Shown in pieces: positions 9,697 through 17,378 of a stretch of 56,289 nucleotides of DNA. The stretch is taken from contig CAZBPG010000016.1 of the NCBI GenBank assembly GCA_964493695.1, forward strand, positions 1 through 56,289. Direction: 5' to 3'. Under the pieces are notes generated by a model. That model saw only the letters and a list, made by a program, of their open reading frames with translations, did not search any database and was not told the origin of the DNA. Source of the DNA: Bog-950 sp964493695 (GTDB lineage Bacteria; Bacteroidota; Bacteroidia; Chitinophagales; LD1). The stretch's first letter is position 1. Every line of letters starts with the position of its first letter. Made by a program: the position numbers and the translations under genes.

Positions 9697-10572
9697 ATGG
9701 CAGAGAAGATAAAAACCAAACAAAATAAAAACCTGAAAAACAAATTCAGGTTTGTGGTGCTGAACGATGTAACGTTTGAGGAAAAGTTTTCGCTTTCGCT
9801 CACGCGTACAAACGTCTGGATATTTCTGAGTGTGGTGGCCTTTACCCTCATTTTCTTAACCGCAGCTGCCATCATTTACACTCCGCTTAAGTACTTTATT
9901 CCGGGTTTTGGCGATTACAATTACCGGAGCCAGATTCTGCAGTTGCAGTTTAAAACCGATTCGCTTCAAAACGCTTTAGATGCGCGGGCAGTGTGGCTCG
10001 AAAATGTAGTGAATGTTGCCAACGGAAACGTTGATTCCACCAAACCGCCCAAGACAGCTGCCAACGCCACCGATAAATCGCAGATTAACCTGAATGAAGT
10101 AAAGCAGGAAGACCAGGAACTTAGAAAGGAAGTGGAGGATGCCGATAATTTCTCGCTCAGTTACAACGCTAATCAAAACAGCGGGGCAGTAGATGAGGTA
10201 AAGCAAATGCACCTGATGGATCCGGTGGAAGGTTTTGTGACTGATGAATATGATGTAAAGAAGGAACACTTCGGTATTGATATTGCGGCCAAGGCAGATG
10301 CACCGGTAAAAGCAGTGTTGGACGGGAAAATTATTTCTGCCACGTACACTTTTGAGGCGGGTTATGTTGCCATGGTGCAGCATGCCAATAATCTTATTTC
10401 TGTTTACAAACACAATTCAAGGCTGCTGAAAAAGGAGGGGGCTGTTGTAAAAGCAGGGGAGGTAATTGCCATTGCAGGCAACACCGGAGAGCTTTCAACC
10501 GGCCCGCATCTTCACTTCGAATTGTGGCACGAAGGCCGAAGCCTGAACCCCCGCGACTACATCGTGTTTTAA
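9697..10572 (+). CDS. M23 family metallopeptidase, membrane anchored
   Basis: Predicted zinc endopeptidase acting on peptidoglycan cross-links or stem peptides. The 291-residue protein has a basic cytoplasmic N-terminus, one transmembrane helix (about residues 44-66, VWIFLSVVAFTLIFLTAAAI), a charged linker region, and a C-terminal LytM/M23 domain. The zinc and catalytic motifs are present: HFGIDIAA (HxxxD) near residue 193 and GPHLHFELW (HxH) near residue 270, so an active enzyme is expected rather than an EnvC-like degenerate one. It is divergent from the PorW/SprE-like gene and 63 bp upstream of a bactofilin gene. M23-bactofilin pairs are a recurrent arrangement in bacteria and are linked to cell shape, which supports a shape or cell-wall role here. 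Confidence 0.93.
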   Translation: MAEKIKTKQNKNLKNKFRFVVLNDVTFEEKFSLSLTRTNVWIFLSVVAFTLIFLTAAAIIYTPLKYFIPGFGDYNYRSQILQLQFKTDSLQNALDARAVWLENVVNVANGNVDSTKPPKTAANATDKSQINLNEVKQEDQELRKEVEDADNFSLSYNANQNSGAVDEVKQMHLMDPVEGFVTDEYDVKKEHFGIDIAAKADAPVKAVLDGKIISATYTFEAGYVAMVQHANNLISVYKHNSRLLKKEGAVVKAGEVIAIAGNTGELSTGPHLHFELWHEGRSLNPRDYIVF

Positions 10573-10635
10573 CCTTTACCCAAAAGGGTTATATTGCATC
10601 CGCAAAATTTGAGTTAACCCTTAAAACTTGTAATC

Positions 10636-11046
10636 ATGTTTAACAAAAACAAAACAGAAGAAGCCAACGCGGCCCTCCGCGTAATGAACCAGTTTGGTCA
10701 GGGAACTACCCTGCATGGTGACATTACTACAGAAGGTGATATCCGCATTGACGGCCGGGTAAACGGCAGTGTAACTTCTAAGTCGAAAGCGGTGATAGGC
10801 GCTACGGGTGTAATTGAAGGCGACATCAGTTGCCAGAACGCTTACATTGACGGACGTGTAAACGGAAGCATTGAAGTAAGCGAGCTTCTTATCCTGAGCA
10901 AAACCGCTTATGTGGAAGGCGATATTAAAATCAAGAAGCTGGTGGTGGAAGAAGGTGCCAAGTTCAATGGCCGTTGCTCGATGGGAACAACCCTGCATAG
11001 CGCTATGACACAAACACCGGGGGCACAACCCAAAAATGTGGAGTAA
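10636..11046 (+). CDS. Bactofilin (polymer-forming cytoskeletal protein)
   Basis: Bactofilins form nucleotide-independent filaments, often at the membrane, and position cell-wall enzymes. The 136-residue product is the usual size and is mostly a right-handed beta-helix made of short Gly/Ile/Val repeats: TTLHGDITTEGDIRIDGRVNGSV, then VIEGDISCQNAYIDGRVNGSIEV and AYVEGDIKIKKLVVEEGAKFNGRCSM. Disordered tails flank the core at both ends. The M23 peptidase immediately upstream is the likely functional partner. The ATG at 10636 follows an A-rich leader typical of Bacteroidota, which do not need a strong Shine-Dalgarno sequence. Confidence 0.95.
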   Translation: MFNKNKTEEANAALRVMNQFGQGTTLHGDITTEGDIRIDGRVNGSVTSKSKAVIGATGVIEGDISCQNAYIDGRVNGSIEVSELLILSKTAYVEGDIKIKKLVVEEGAKFNGRCSMGTTLHSAMTQTPGAQPKNVE

Positions 11047-11109
11047 CAAATCCTAAACAAAACCATATCAAAGCCAATGTTCTATGCATTGGCTTTTCTT
11101 TTTAACACC

Positions 11110-11337
11110 ATGAAAGAAGAGTTTGAACAAGGCAAAAAGGGAATAAACAATTACCTGAAGTACTCCGGTCTGGGTTTTCAGATTGCCGGAACCGTAGCCG
11201 TGGGCGTATTTATAGGGTATCAATTGGATAAATGGTTTCAGACTTCAAAACCCTATTTTACTGCTGTTGTTTCCATCGTGTTTGTTTTTCTTGGCCTTTA
11301 TTTCGGGCTTAAGGAGTTTATAAAGCCGAAGCAATAG
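11110..11337 (+). CDS. AtpZ/AtpI-like small membrane protein
   Basis: A 75-residue protein with two predicted transmembrane helices (YSGLGFQIAGTVAVGVFIGYQLD and AVVSIVFVFLGLYFGLKEF). The pattern GxxxxGxxxGxxLDxxF followed by a second helix is that of the AtpZ/AtpI (Pfam ATPase_gene1) family, proposed to help F-ATPase c-ring assembly or Mg2+/Ca2+ transport. Relatives are normally encoded first in the atp operon; here it follows bactofilin and is 38 kb from atpH. The start is set at MKEEFEQGKKG (11110); a longer frame from 11077 adds only an unconserved hydrophobic stretch. Confidence 0.8.
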   Translation: MKEEFEQGKKGINNYLKYSGLGFQIAGTVAVGVFIGYQLDKWFQTSKPYFTAVVSIVFVFLGLYFGLKEFIKPKQ

Positions 11338-11366
11338 CTCCGAAAAATTATTTTCGTGCATAACAA

Positions 11367-12995
11367 ATGAAAGATATGATAAAGAACATTTTTGCAACTG
11401 CCCTAATCCTTTTTTTAGTCATTCAGTTCGCAACCGCGCAGGCGCCTCAGGGCATCAATTATCAGGCGGTGGCGCGTAACGCTTCGGGCGATGAGTTGGT
11501 AAGCACAAACGTATCTATCCGGTTTACCATTCACGATGGCTCTGCTTCGGGCACAGTGGTTTATCAGGAGCATCATACTTCGGTTACCAATCAGTTCGGG
11601 TTGTTTAATGTAATAATAGGTGCGGGGATAGCCGATGCGGGTACTTTCAGCGGGGTTAACTGGGCCGGAGGAAATAAATATTTACAGGTAGAGTTTGATG
11701 CGGGAAGCGGTTATACGGATATGGGAACATCGCAACTGATGAGTGCGCCTTATGCTTTGTATGCAGCCTCATCTGCCAGCAGTGCAGGGCCGGCAGGGCC
11801 AACCGGTCCGCAGGGGCCGCAGGGTGTGCAGGGAGCGCAGGGCCCACTCGGACCCACAGGTCCGCAAGGAATAGTAGGAGCTACCGGATCGCAGGGAGTG
11901 AGCGGAGTTACAGGACCAACCGGTGCGGGTGTGCAGGGAGCCACCGGCCCAACGGGAGTTAAAGGAGCCACCGGAGATACAGGACCCACCGGACCGACCG
12001 GTACAGGTATTCAGGGAGTTACAGGGCCTACCGGCCCGGGAGGCGGCCCAACGGGCCCTACCGGCAGTACAGGACCTACGGGTGCTACAGGACCGGGAGG
12101 CGGCCCAACGGGGCCCACCGGCCCTACGGGTGCTACCGGTGCCACAGGACCAACCGGTGCGATTGGCGTAACCGGAGCCACCGGCCCGCAGGGAATAACC
12201 GGTGCTACCGGTGCACAGGGTTTGCAGGGTGCGCAGGGAATACAAGGCGTGCAGGGCTTACAGGGAGTGCAGGGGGTACAGGGGCCTACCGGTGCGGCAG
12301 GAGTGGCAGGGGCAGCAGGCGCCACCGGTGCTACGGGTTTTTTAACCAGCGGCTCTACAGCCGGCAACACCCCCTATTGGAACGGAACACAGTGGGTGCT
12401 GAACAACAGCAATATTTATAACAACGGAGGTAATGTGGGGGTTGGCCTTACTCCGGCAGCGCAAAAGTTAGAAGTGGGCGGCAACATAGGTATACCGGGT
12501 GCCAACAGTTACATGTATACTTCTGCCAAAACAAAATATCTGTCTGTTCCTTCCTCCTCGTTTGCTTTAGAAAACGTGTTCCTTGTTTCCACTACCGGTA
12601 TTGTGCTGGGAGGATATGCCACCGGTCAGGCGCGATGGGTGCAGGGCGGTACCGCCACTACCGATGCTTATTTGTATGCCGGTCTGAGTTTACCGGACGG
12701 TGCGGTGATAACCGCCATAGATGTATTTACCTATGATGCCTCTGCTGCCGATGAAGTAGGTGCTGAGTTATACAGTCTGCAAAACGGTAGTACCACTCCG
12801 CAGAGTTTATCGGCTACCGGTACTTCGGGTGCTGCCTTTAACGGTGGAGCGGTGACCGTGAGTGCCACCGGTATAAACCAAACTATTGATAACGCGGGCT
12901 ACTCGTATTACTTGCGATTTAAAACCAAGGAAGCTACCAATACCCTGCGCCTGTATTCGGCCAGGGTTACTTATACGGTTACTAAGGAGAATTAA
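11367..12995 (+). CDS. Secreted collagen-like repeat protein
   Basis: A 542-residue exported protein. A signal peptide (ILFLVIQFATAQA) is followed by a conserved head of about 115 residues (PQGINYQAVARNASGDEL...) that often precedes repeat domains in Bacteroidota surface proteins. Residues about 141-323 are roughly 60 Gly-X-Y triplets, rich in GPTG, GATG and GPQG, with a few interruptions (GAGVQG, PGGGPTG). The remaining 220 residues form a strand-rich C-terminal domain. Bacterial collagen-like segments form triple helices, so a trimeric surface fibre is the inference. No T9SS sorting domain is obvious at the C-terminus (ARVTYTVTKEN). The repeat is GC-rich and its high copy number makes it prone to slippage or assembly error. 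The stop overlaps by 4 bp the convergent CWC gene. Confidence 0.88.
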   Translation: MKDMIKNIFATALILFLVIQFATAQAPQGINYQAVARNASGDELVSTNVSIRFTIHDGSASGTVVYQEHHTSVTNQFGLFNVIIGAGIADAGTFSGVNWAGGNKYLQVEFDAGSGYTDMGTSQLMSAPYALYAASSASSAGPAGPTGPQGPQGVQGAQGPLGPTGPQGIVGATGSQGVSGVTGPTGAGVQGATGPTGVKGATGDTGPTGPTGTGIQGVTGPTGPGGGPTGPTGSTGPTGATGPGGGPTGPTGPTGATGATGPTGAIGVTGATGPQGITGATGAQGLQGAQGIQGVQGLQGVQGVQGPTGAAGVAGAAGATGATGFLTSGSTAGNTPYWNGTQWVLNNSNIYNNGGNVGVGLTPAAQKLEVGGNIGIPGANSYMYTSAKTKYLSVPSSSFALENVFLVSTTGIVLGGYATGQARWVQGGTATTDAYLYAGLSLPDGAVITAIDVFTYDASAADEVGAELYSLQNGSTTPQSLSATGTSGAAFNGGAVTVSATGINQTIDNAGYSYYLRFKTKEATNTLRLYSARVTYTVTKEN

Positions 12996-13174
12996 GCCTG
13001 AGGAGCATCACCGGTGTGTAGTTGCTTTATTTTTTTGGCCAGGCAAGCCGGACAAAGACAATCACTATTATCTGTAGGAGTTATTTTAGGTAACTCCATG
13101 CACCAGCAATGCTGCTCCGGTGAGTCGGCTCCGCATTCAAAAACAGTGTGGCATTGGGTGCAGGTTTTTTGCAT
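12992..13174 (-). CDS. Cysteine-rich CWC family protein
   Basis: A 60-residue cytoplasmic protein with the hallmark CWC pattern: CTQCHTVFECGA, then HCWCMELP, then CLCPACL. Ten Cys residues, mostly in pairs, suggest zinc binding; the molecular role of the family is unknown. The length is typical. It is convergent with the collagen-like gene and their stops overlap by 4 bp, leaving no room for a terminator between them. Confidence 0.85.
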   Translation of the reverse strand: MQKTCTQCHTVFECGADSPEQHCWCMELPKITPTDNSDCLCPACLAKKIKQLHTGDAPQA

Positions 13175-13221
13175 AATGCAAAGGAGTTTATTGAAAGGAT
13201 AACAATCTGCCTGTAAAATTT

Positions 13222-13683
13222 CTACTGGTTGAAAACAAACACATACGTATAAACCGGCAGGTCAATGGCATCGCCATCGTACGCTACAATGTTCAGGCAC
13301 TGGTCTGAACGGTCGCTGAAGTTGGATGCAAAGCCGGTCATAATCCAGTCGGTGTAATAAGTTTTACCGCCAAGAACATTCTCTTTCAATCCCTTGGGGC
13401 TAAGCTCGGTTTTACCATTGTAGTTCAGTTTAAATTTCCAGTCTTTGGGTTTGTCGGGCAGTATGCTCAGCACACAAATTTTTTTGCCCGGATAACAAGG
13501 CGAGTAGAAATACATATCGTTAGGATGCGCGCGGCTGAATTTAGGCAGGTAGCTTTTATCGAGCGTGCCGAGTTCGTGATAGGCTTTCAGAATTACATCG
13601 AGCACATGTTGCGGCACTTGCTGCGCACTGCTTTTTTGGGCAATAAAGAACAGGAGCATGAACAGGGGAAACATTTTTTTCAT
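13222..13683 (-). CDS. Hypothetical secreted protein (153 aa)
   Basis: I do not recognise the family. The product begins with a clear Sec signal peptide (PLFMLLFFIAQKSSA^QQ) and the mature part is about 130 residues with aromatic, strand-like segments (NDMYFYSPCYP, WKFKLNYNGKTEL, LPVYTYVFVFN) and three Cys (in SPCYP, KKICV and DQCLN). It is probably periplasmic or secreted. The upstream spacer contains a sequence shared with 54320-54349 and, about 210 bp away, the first 42-bp repeat array in the same relative orientation as the arrays ahead of the 311-aa paralogues. Confidence 0.7.
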   Translation of the reverse strand: MKKMFPLFMLLFFIAQKSSAQQVPQHVLDVILKAYHELGTLDKSYLPKFSRAHPNDMYFYSPCYPGKKICVLSILPDKPKDWKFKLNYNGKTELSPKGLKENVLGGKTYYTDWIMTGFASNFSDRSDQCLNIVAYDGDAIDLPVYTYVFVFNQ

Positions 13684-13719
13684 TGTTATATGGTTTAGCT
13701 GAGGAAAGGTAGGGTTTTG

Positions 13720-13750
13720 TTGAAAACGGAAGAAAGTAAATTTTTGAAAA
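13720..13750. repeat. 30-bp sequence shared with 54320-54349
   Basis: The core AAAACGGAAGAAAGTAAA plus flanking TTG and TTTTGAAA recurs at 54320-54349 with a single indel over about 30 bp. Here it lies upstream of the 153-aa secreted protein gene; there it lies upstream of the kdsD-like gene. Both genes are on the minus strand, so a shared regulatory element or a remnant of a mobile repeat is possible. Confidence 0.5.
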
Positions 13751-13893
13751 CAACGATTGAGTAAAATAAAGAACCTCTGGATTCAACCGATGGATGTTCA
13801 GCAATCTGTATCAAATAGAAATCACTGCTTACAGTTTTATGGGGTTTAAAAACAGAATTAGGTCAAAAATTTATAAATACTTGTTTATCAGGC

Positions 13894-14355
13894 GGTAAGG
13901 CAGTCCATCAAGCTTGACGGAGCCGTTTTACGGTCGGTAAGGCAGTCCCTCAAGCTTGATGGAGCTGTTTTACAGTCGGTAAGGCTGTGCCTCAAACCTG
14001 ACGGTGCTGTTTTACAGTCGGCAAGGCAATGTCTCAGACTTGATGGAACTGTTTTACAATCGGTAAAGTTGTGCCTCAAGCCTGACGGGACACCCTACCG
14101 GTAGGTAAGGCTATCCGTCAAAATCAATGGAGAAGTTTTACAGCCGGTAATGCAGTGCATCAAACTTGATGGAGTATCTTGCCGGTTGGTAAACCTATGC
14201 ATCAAACCTGACGGAGTCTTTTACCGGTCGGAAAGACTATCCCTCAAACTTGATGGGGATGTTTTACAGTTGTTAAGACTATCCATCAAACCTGACGAAG
14301 CTCTTTACCGGTCGGTAAGGCAACGACTCAAACCTGACGATACCCCCTTTCGGTC
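13894..14355. repeat. 42-bp tandem array 1 (11 diverged units)
   Basis: Eleven units start at 13894 and then every 42 bp exactly (13936, 13978, 14020, 14062, 14104, 14146, 14188, 14230, 14272, 14314). The typical order is GGTAAGGC, TCC-TCAAGCTTGA-GGA, then a GCTGTTTTAC-like segment and GGTC. Units differ at many positions but none has an insertion or deletion. Each carries a dyad around TCAAGCTTGA, often extended by TCC/GGA, and the ends GGTAA and TTACC are also complementary. Reading frames through it are broken on both strands, so a protein is unlikely. It lies between a minus-strand secreted-protein gene and a plus-strand lipoprotein gene. Confidence 0.9.
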
Positions 14356-14385
14356 GGTAACCGGCCACCGGTTAATTTTCAAGGA
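14356..14385. repeat. Array 1 end cap shared with array 2
   Basis: The last unit runs into GGTAACCGGCCACCGGTT then TTTTCAA. The same 18 bases, preceded by GGTC, occur at 56152-56169 at the equivalent end of array 2, followed by TTTTTCAA. The cap is itself an inverted repeat (AACCGG-cca-CCGGTT). Confidence 0.85.
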
Positions 14386-14387
14386 GC

Positions 14388-14490
14388 AGCGAGGGGCGAT
14401 GTCGCCTCGCTGTGTTATGCCGCCCTTTCAGGGCTCGGCTATAAGCCCCCAAGGGGCGAAATACATTGAGCGAAGGGCATCGCCCTTCGC
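14388..14490. repeat. Cluster of GC-rich hairpins (REP-like)
   Basis: Three short hairpins follow the array: AGCGAGG ... CCTCGCT (14388-14411), GCCCTTTCAGGGC (about 14422-14434), and a perfect GCGAAGGGC-atc-GCCCTTCGC (14470-14490). They resemble repetitive extragenic palindromes. They end about 60 bp before the lipoprotein start at 14549. Confidence 0.6.
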
Positions 14491-14548
14491 GTCTTTCGCA
14501 TCTATGCAAATTCCGAATGATATAGCCCTGCGTAATTATATTTGCCCC

Positions 14549-14956
14549 ATGAAAACCAACCTTCCCCTTTTAATTTGTTTCCTGCTCACCGCCTGCAACA
14601 ACCCGAAACCGCAACTGGTTGAGGAAAAAACCAAGCACGTCTTCCGCTTTGAGCTAGATAGCGAGGGCAACATTACCAACGAAGAAGTAAAACAACAGCT
14701 ACTGTCACTGGCCAAAGAAATAAGCATCTCGGCCGACCGTATGACGCTTACCGCTTACAGCGAGCAAACCGGCAGCGTTAAAAAGAACGAACAGATAGCA
14801 TCTGAAATGGCTTATGCCGCCAAACGGCTGATGCTGCTCAACTACGAGCGGATATACTATAATGTAGGAGTAAACATAGCGGGCTACGCCAATCCGGTTG
14901 ATAGCGCTAACCCTTCCTCGATGGAAAACCGCAGAATAGAGTTTACGCCTATGTAA
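14549..14956 (+). CDS. OmpA-like small lipoprotein (135 aa)
   Basis: The start at 14549 gives a lipoprotein signal (MKTNLPLLICFLLTAC), with Cys16 as the predicted lipidation site. An upstream in-frame extension to 14150 runs through the repeat array and hairpins and is not credible as coding. The mature domain (VFRFELDSEGNITNEEVKQQL ... RMTLTAYSEQTGS ... ASEMAYAAKRLML ... SMENRRIEF) has the helix-strand order and terminal NRRIEF pattern of OmpA C-terminal peptidoglycan-binding domains. It is shorter and more divergent than classic ones, and I do not see the full NxxLSxxRA motif. A cell-wall tether is the best inference. Confidence 0.7.
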   Translation: MKTNLPLLICFLLTACNNPKPQLVEEKTKHVFRFELDSEGNITNEEVKQQLLSLAKEISISADRMTLTAYSEQTGSVKKNEQIASEMAYAAKRLMLLNYERIYYNVGVNIAGYANPVDSANPSSMENRRIEFTPM

Positions 14957-14995
14957 GCTGTTTATGAACCGCCCCGCGAATAATATAGTTGAAAC

Positions 14996-15220
14996 ATGAA
15001 AGACCCTCAGGCCAATAACCCCTTGCACGGTATTACGCTCGAAAAAATCTTAAACCATCTGGTAGAGAAACATGGTTGGAAGGAAATGGGCGATTACCTC
15101 GATATCCGCTGTTTTAAATTCGACCCGAGTATAAAATCGAGCCTGGTGTTTTTGCGCAAAACCCCCTGGGCAAGGGCAAAGGTAGAGCAGATGTATCTGG
15201 ATAGTATAAAGGCAGGGTAA
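14996..15220 (+). CDS. VF530 family putative DNA-binding protein
   Basis: A 74-residue protein matching the VF530/DUF2132 family over its whole length: NNPLHGITLEKILNHLVEKHGW, then DIRCFKFDPSIKSSLVFLRKTPWARAKVEQMYL. A Vibrio homologue gave the family its name, and its fold suggested DNA binding, but no cellular role is established. It is a small soluble protein, 39 bp after the OmpA-like lipoprotein gene on the same strand and probably cotranscribed. Confidence 0.9.
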   Translation: MKDPQANNPLHGITLEKILNHLVEKHGWKEMGDYLDIRCFKFDPSIKSSLVFLRKTPWARAKVEQMYLDSIKAG

Positions 15221-15329
15221 AAAAAAACACTCAGAAAATCTTTTAATTCAAAAAAGGGGTTTACTTTTCTGCTGTAAAACAAAACAGGGTGCGGTTACAG
15301 CACTTAAAACATATACTAAATCACCGGTC

Positions 15330-15773
15330 ATGATAAAATACCTCTTCAGCATTTTGGTTTTGTGCAGCCTCGCCACCGCCTCCACGGCTCAGTTGGTGGT
15401 GCAGATAGATGCAGGCTCACGCGCCTCTTATGGCTTTATACAGTCGCTCAGTATTGATAAAAACGGCAAGTGCCAATATGTGAAATATGATGTAAGCACA
15501 TCGGCCATTAAAGATTCATCTTCCTTTAGTATTACACCTACGCAACTTAGCGGGTTTTTAAACAAAGCCGAAAGTTCAGGCTTCTTCAGCCTTAATCAGG
15601 AATATCACAAAGGGGTAGACGGGGCAGGTATTTTTATTGCCCTTAACAAAGGAGGCAAAAAGGGGAGTGTGGATTTAAAGAACACCGATTTGCCCGCCAT
15701 CAACTCGCTCATTGCCACGCTCAATACCATTTTAGAGTCGCGCAAAATCACAATTTATTACGGGCAGAAATAA
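15330..15773 (+). CDS. Hypothetical secreted protein (147 aa)
   Basis: Not recognised. It has a signal peptide (MIKYLFSILVLCSLATASTA^Q) followed by a compact domain of about 125 residues with alternating strands: LVVQIDAGSRASYGFIQSLS, then KCQYVKYDVSTS and a helix around the FLNKAES segment. It ends 19 bp before the metzincin-barrel gene, so the two are likely one transcription unit; joint action in the envelope is only an inference. Confidence 0.65.
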   Translation: MIKYLFSILVLCSLATASTAQLVVQIDAGSRASYGFIQSLSIDKNGKCQYVKYDVSTSAIKDSSSFSITPTQLSGFLNKAESSGFFSLNQEYHKGVDGAGIFIALNKGGKKGSVDLKNTDLPAINSLIATLNTILESRKITIYYGQK

Positions 15774-15792
15774 ACCACCAAAACAAACCGGT

Positions 15793-17232
15793 ATGAAGAA
15801 ATTTTACCTTTTTCCGCTGCTGGCGGGCTTGCTATCCATACAAAGTTTTGCTGCCGAGCAACATGCCACCACCGTGGTACGCGATAAAACCAACCCCTGT
15901 AAGGTGCAGTTGATTATTCAATTAGGAATTGAAGGCAACGATAAGGATGTAGATACCGTGCGCATGCAGCTCGAGCCCTGCTTTGCCAATGCCTGTCCGC
16001 TGCCTTGCACCGATGGCACCCCCGGTTGCGCGGTGCATACTACGCTGGTTATAAAAAAATGGTCTGCCATTCCCGAAGGCGACCGTAACGGTTTTCACCA
16101 TATCAAAATGGTTAATAATGATGGGCTGCCCTCGTTTGTTGATGCGGTGGGTACCGCCAATGCCGGCCCTACCGGTGGCGAATGGCGCAGGGGCGTTCAT
16201 CCCCTTACTTACTGCCACGAGGTGCTGCACCTCTGCGGCCTGCCCGACCGCTACTGCTCAAGAATATGGGACAGTATTAACGGGAGAATTATTGCCGATG
16301 TAAAATGTGTACCCGGCCCTGACCCTAATTATGACCATTGCTGCAATCCCGGTGCGCGGAATGTGATAGGCAAGCGCTGCAGCAACCCCTGCGAAGGCCA
16401 TGAACATGACTTGATGAGTAATCTGGGGTCGGAGTTGAGCTGCAGCAATATGCTGGAGATAGTAACTAAAGCAGGGCTGGCTGCGTGCCCCGAAGAGAGT
16501 TGCAAAAAACCTCAGACGATTATACCTGAAACGTATCACGCAGGGGAGGTAGACAGCAACGGTAACTCGATACCGCTTCAGATTGGAGGGGCGATTCGCT
16601 TTGGGTACGAAGGCTACCAAACTATTGCTAAGGACGTAACACCGGTGGATAAAAACCTTTACAACGGAGCAAACGTGGCCGCATCTTTCGATATTCAATA
16701 TCACATAAAGCCCGAACTTTACGTTCACGGAAGGATAAGGCTGGTCGATTTTTCGCAGGTAACTTATAAAGACCACGAAGTTAACACCACCGGAGGGTAT
16801 ACCATTGAAAATACATTCAGCAGCAGTTATCAGTTTCACCAAACCGGTATTGATGCCATGGTGGGTTACGAAGTGTACCCGAACCTGAATATTTACGGGG
16901 GGCCTTACATGGATTTAAACTGGATGACCAACACTAACAGCCGCTCGGTGGTTACCACCACCTTCATGGGCAATACGACTACGGATACTTATGGCGATAA
17001 GAAATTCGAACGCCTCGACCAGACTTATTGGCGGAACAATATTGTAAGCGGTGGCTTTAACCTGGGCATTAATTACGATTTACCGCTTTGCGGAAACTGG
17101 CACGTTCAGCCGTTTTTAGAGGCGCGGTTTCCGTTCACCAAGCCGCTTACATACAAGCCTAATCCCAAAGATTACGGCAACTATCTCTTTAACCTCGATG
17201 CCGGTGCTACCTTTGTTATAGGAGTTCCGTAG
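15793..17232 (+). CDS. Metzincin-motif protein with C-terminal barrel-like domain
   Basis: A 479-residue exported protein with signal peptide (LFPLLAGLLSIQSFA^A). Residues 142-152 read HEVLHLCGLPD, the extended zinc motif HExxHxxGxxD/H of metzincin proteases. It is followed at about residues 200-208 by HEHDLMSNL, which fits the metzincin Met-turn. The region is rich in Cys, which may form disulphides. From about residue 255 the sequence changes to alternating amphipathic strands (GGAIRFGYEGY, ASFDIQYHIKPELYVHGRIRL, DAMVGYEVYPNLNIYGGPYMDL, AGATFVIGV), the pattern of a small outer-membrane beta-barrel. A metzincin joined to a barrel is unusual. Proteolysis at the outer membrane is inferred; a structure prediction would test both parts. 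Confidence 0.7.
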   Translation: MKKFYLFPLLAGLLSIQSFAAEQHATTVVRDKTNPCKVQLIIQLGIEGNDKDVDTVRMQLEPCFANACPLPCTDGTPGCAVHTTLVIKKWSAIPEGDRNGFHHIKMVNNDGLPSFVDAVGTANAGPTGGEWRRGVHPLTYCHEVLHLCGLPDRYCSRIWDSINGRIIADVKCVPGPDPNYDHCCNPGARNVIGKRCSNPCEGHEHDLMSNLGSELSCSNMLEIVTKAGLAACPEESCKKPQTIIPETYHAGEVDSNGNSIPLQIGGAIRFGYEGYQTIAKDVTPVDKNLYNGANVAASFDIQYHIKPELYVHGRIRLVDFSQVTYKDHEVNTTGGYTIENTFSSSYQFHQTGIDAMVGYEVYPNLNIYGGPYMDLNWMTNTNSRSVVTTTFMGNTTTDTYGDKKFERLDQTYWRNNIVSGGFNLGINYDLPLCGNWHVQPFLEARFPFTKPLTYKPNPKDYGNYLFNLDAGATFVIGVP

Positions 17233-17378
17233 GTTGTTTTGTTTTTATAGGCAAGAGAGTAACAGCAAAAAGCCACTCTCTCATTTTTACTGCTAATCGG
17301 TCGGTTTATGCCCTTGTTATAACGCCTATCTTATTCACATTTCAACACTGCTCTTTTTTTATTTTTGATGTGTACCGG

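Noticed and set aside
9576..9875. Longer N-terminus for the PorW/SprE-like protein
   Set aside because: It overlaps the divergent M23 gene by 179 bp, lacks a lipobox context, and covers a promoter-like element.
11750..12370. Pro-rich and Arg-rich proteins on the strand opposite or in other frames of the collagen-like gene
   Set aside because: These are mirror readings of the GC-rich Gly-X-Y tract; only the plus-strand frame has a signal peptide and folded flanks.
13894..14355. CRISPR array
   Set aside because: Units are contiguous 42-bp repeats with no unique spacers, and no cas gene is present in the window. The same holds for arrays at 40459-40765 and 55951-56160.
14150..14548. N-terminal extension of the OmpA-like lipoprotein through the repeat array
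   Set aside because: It crosses five diverged repeats and three hairpins and would bury the lipoprotein signal that begins at 14549.
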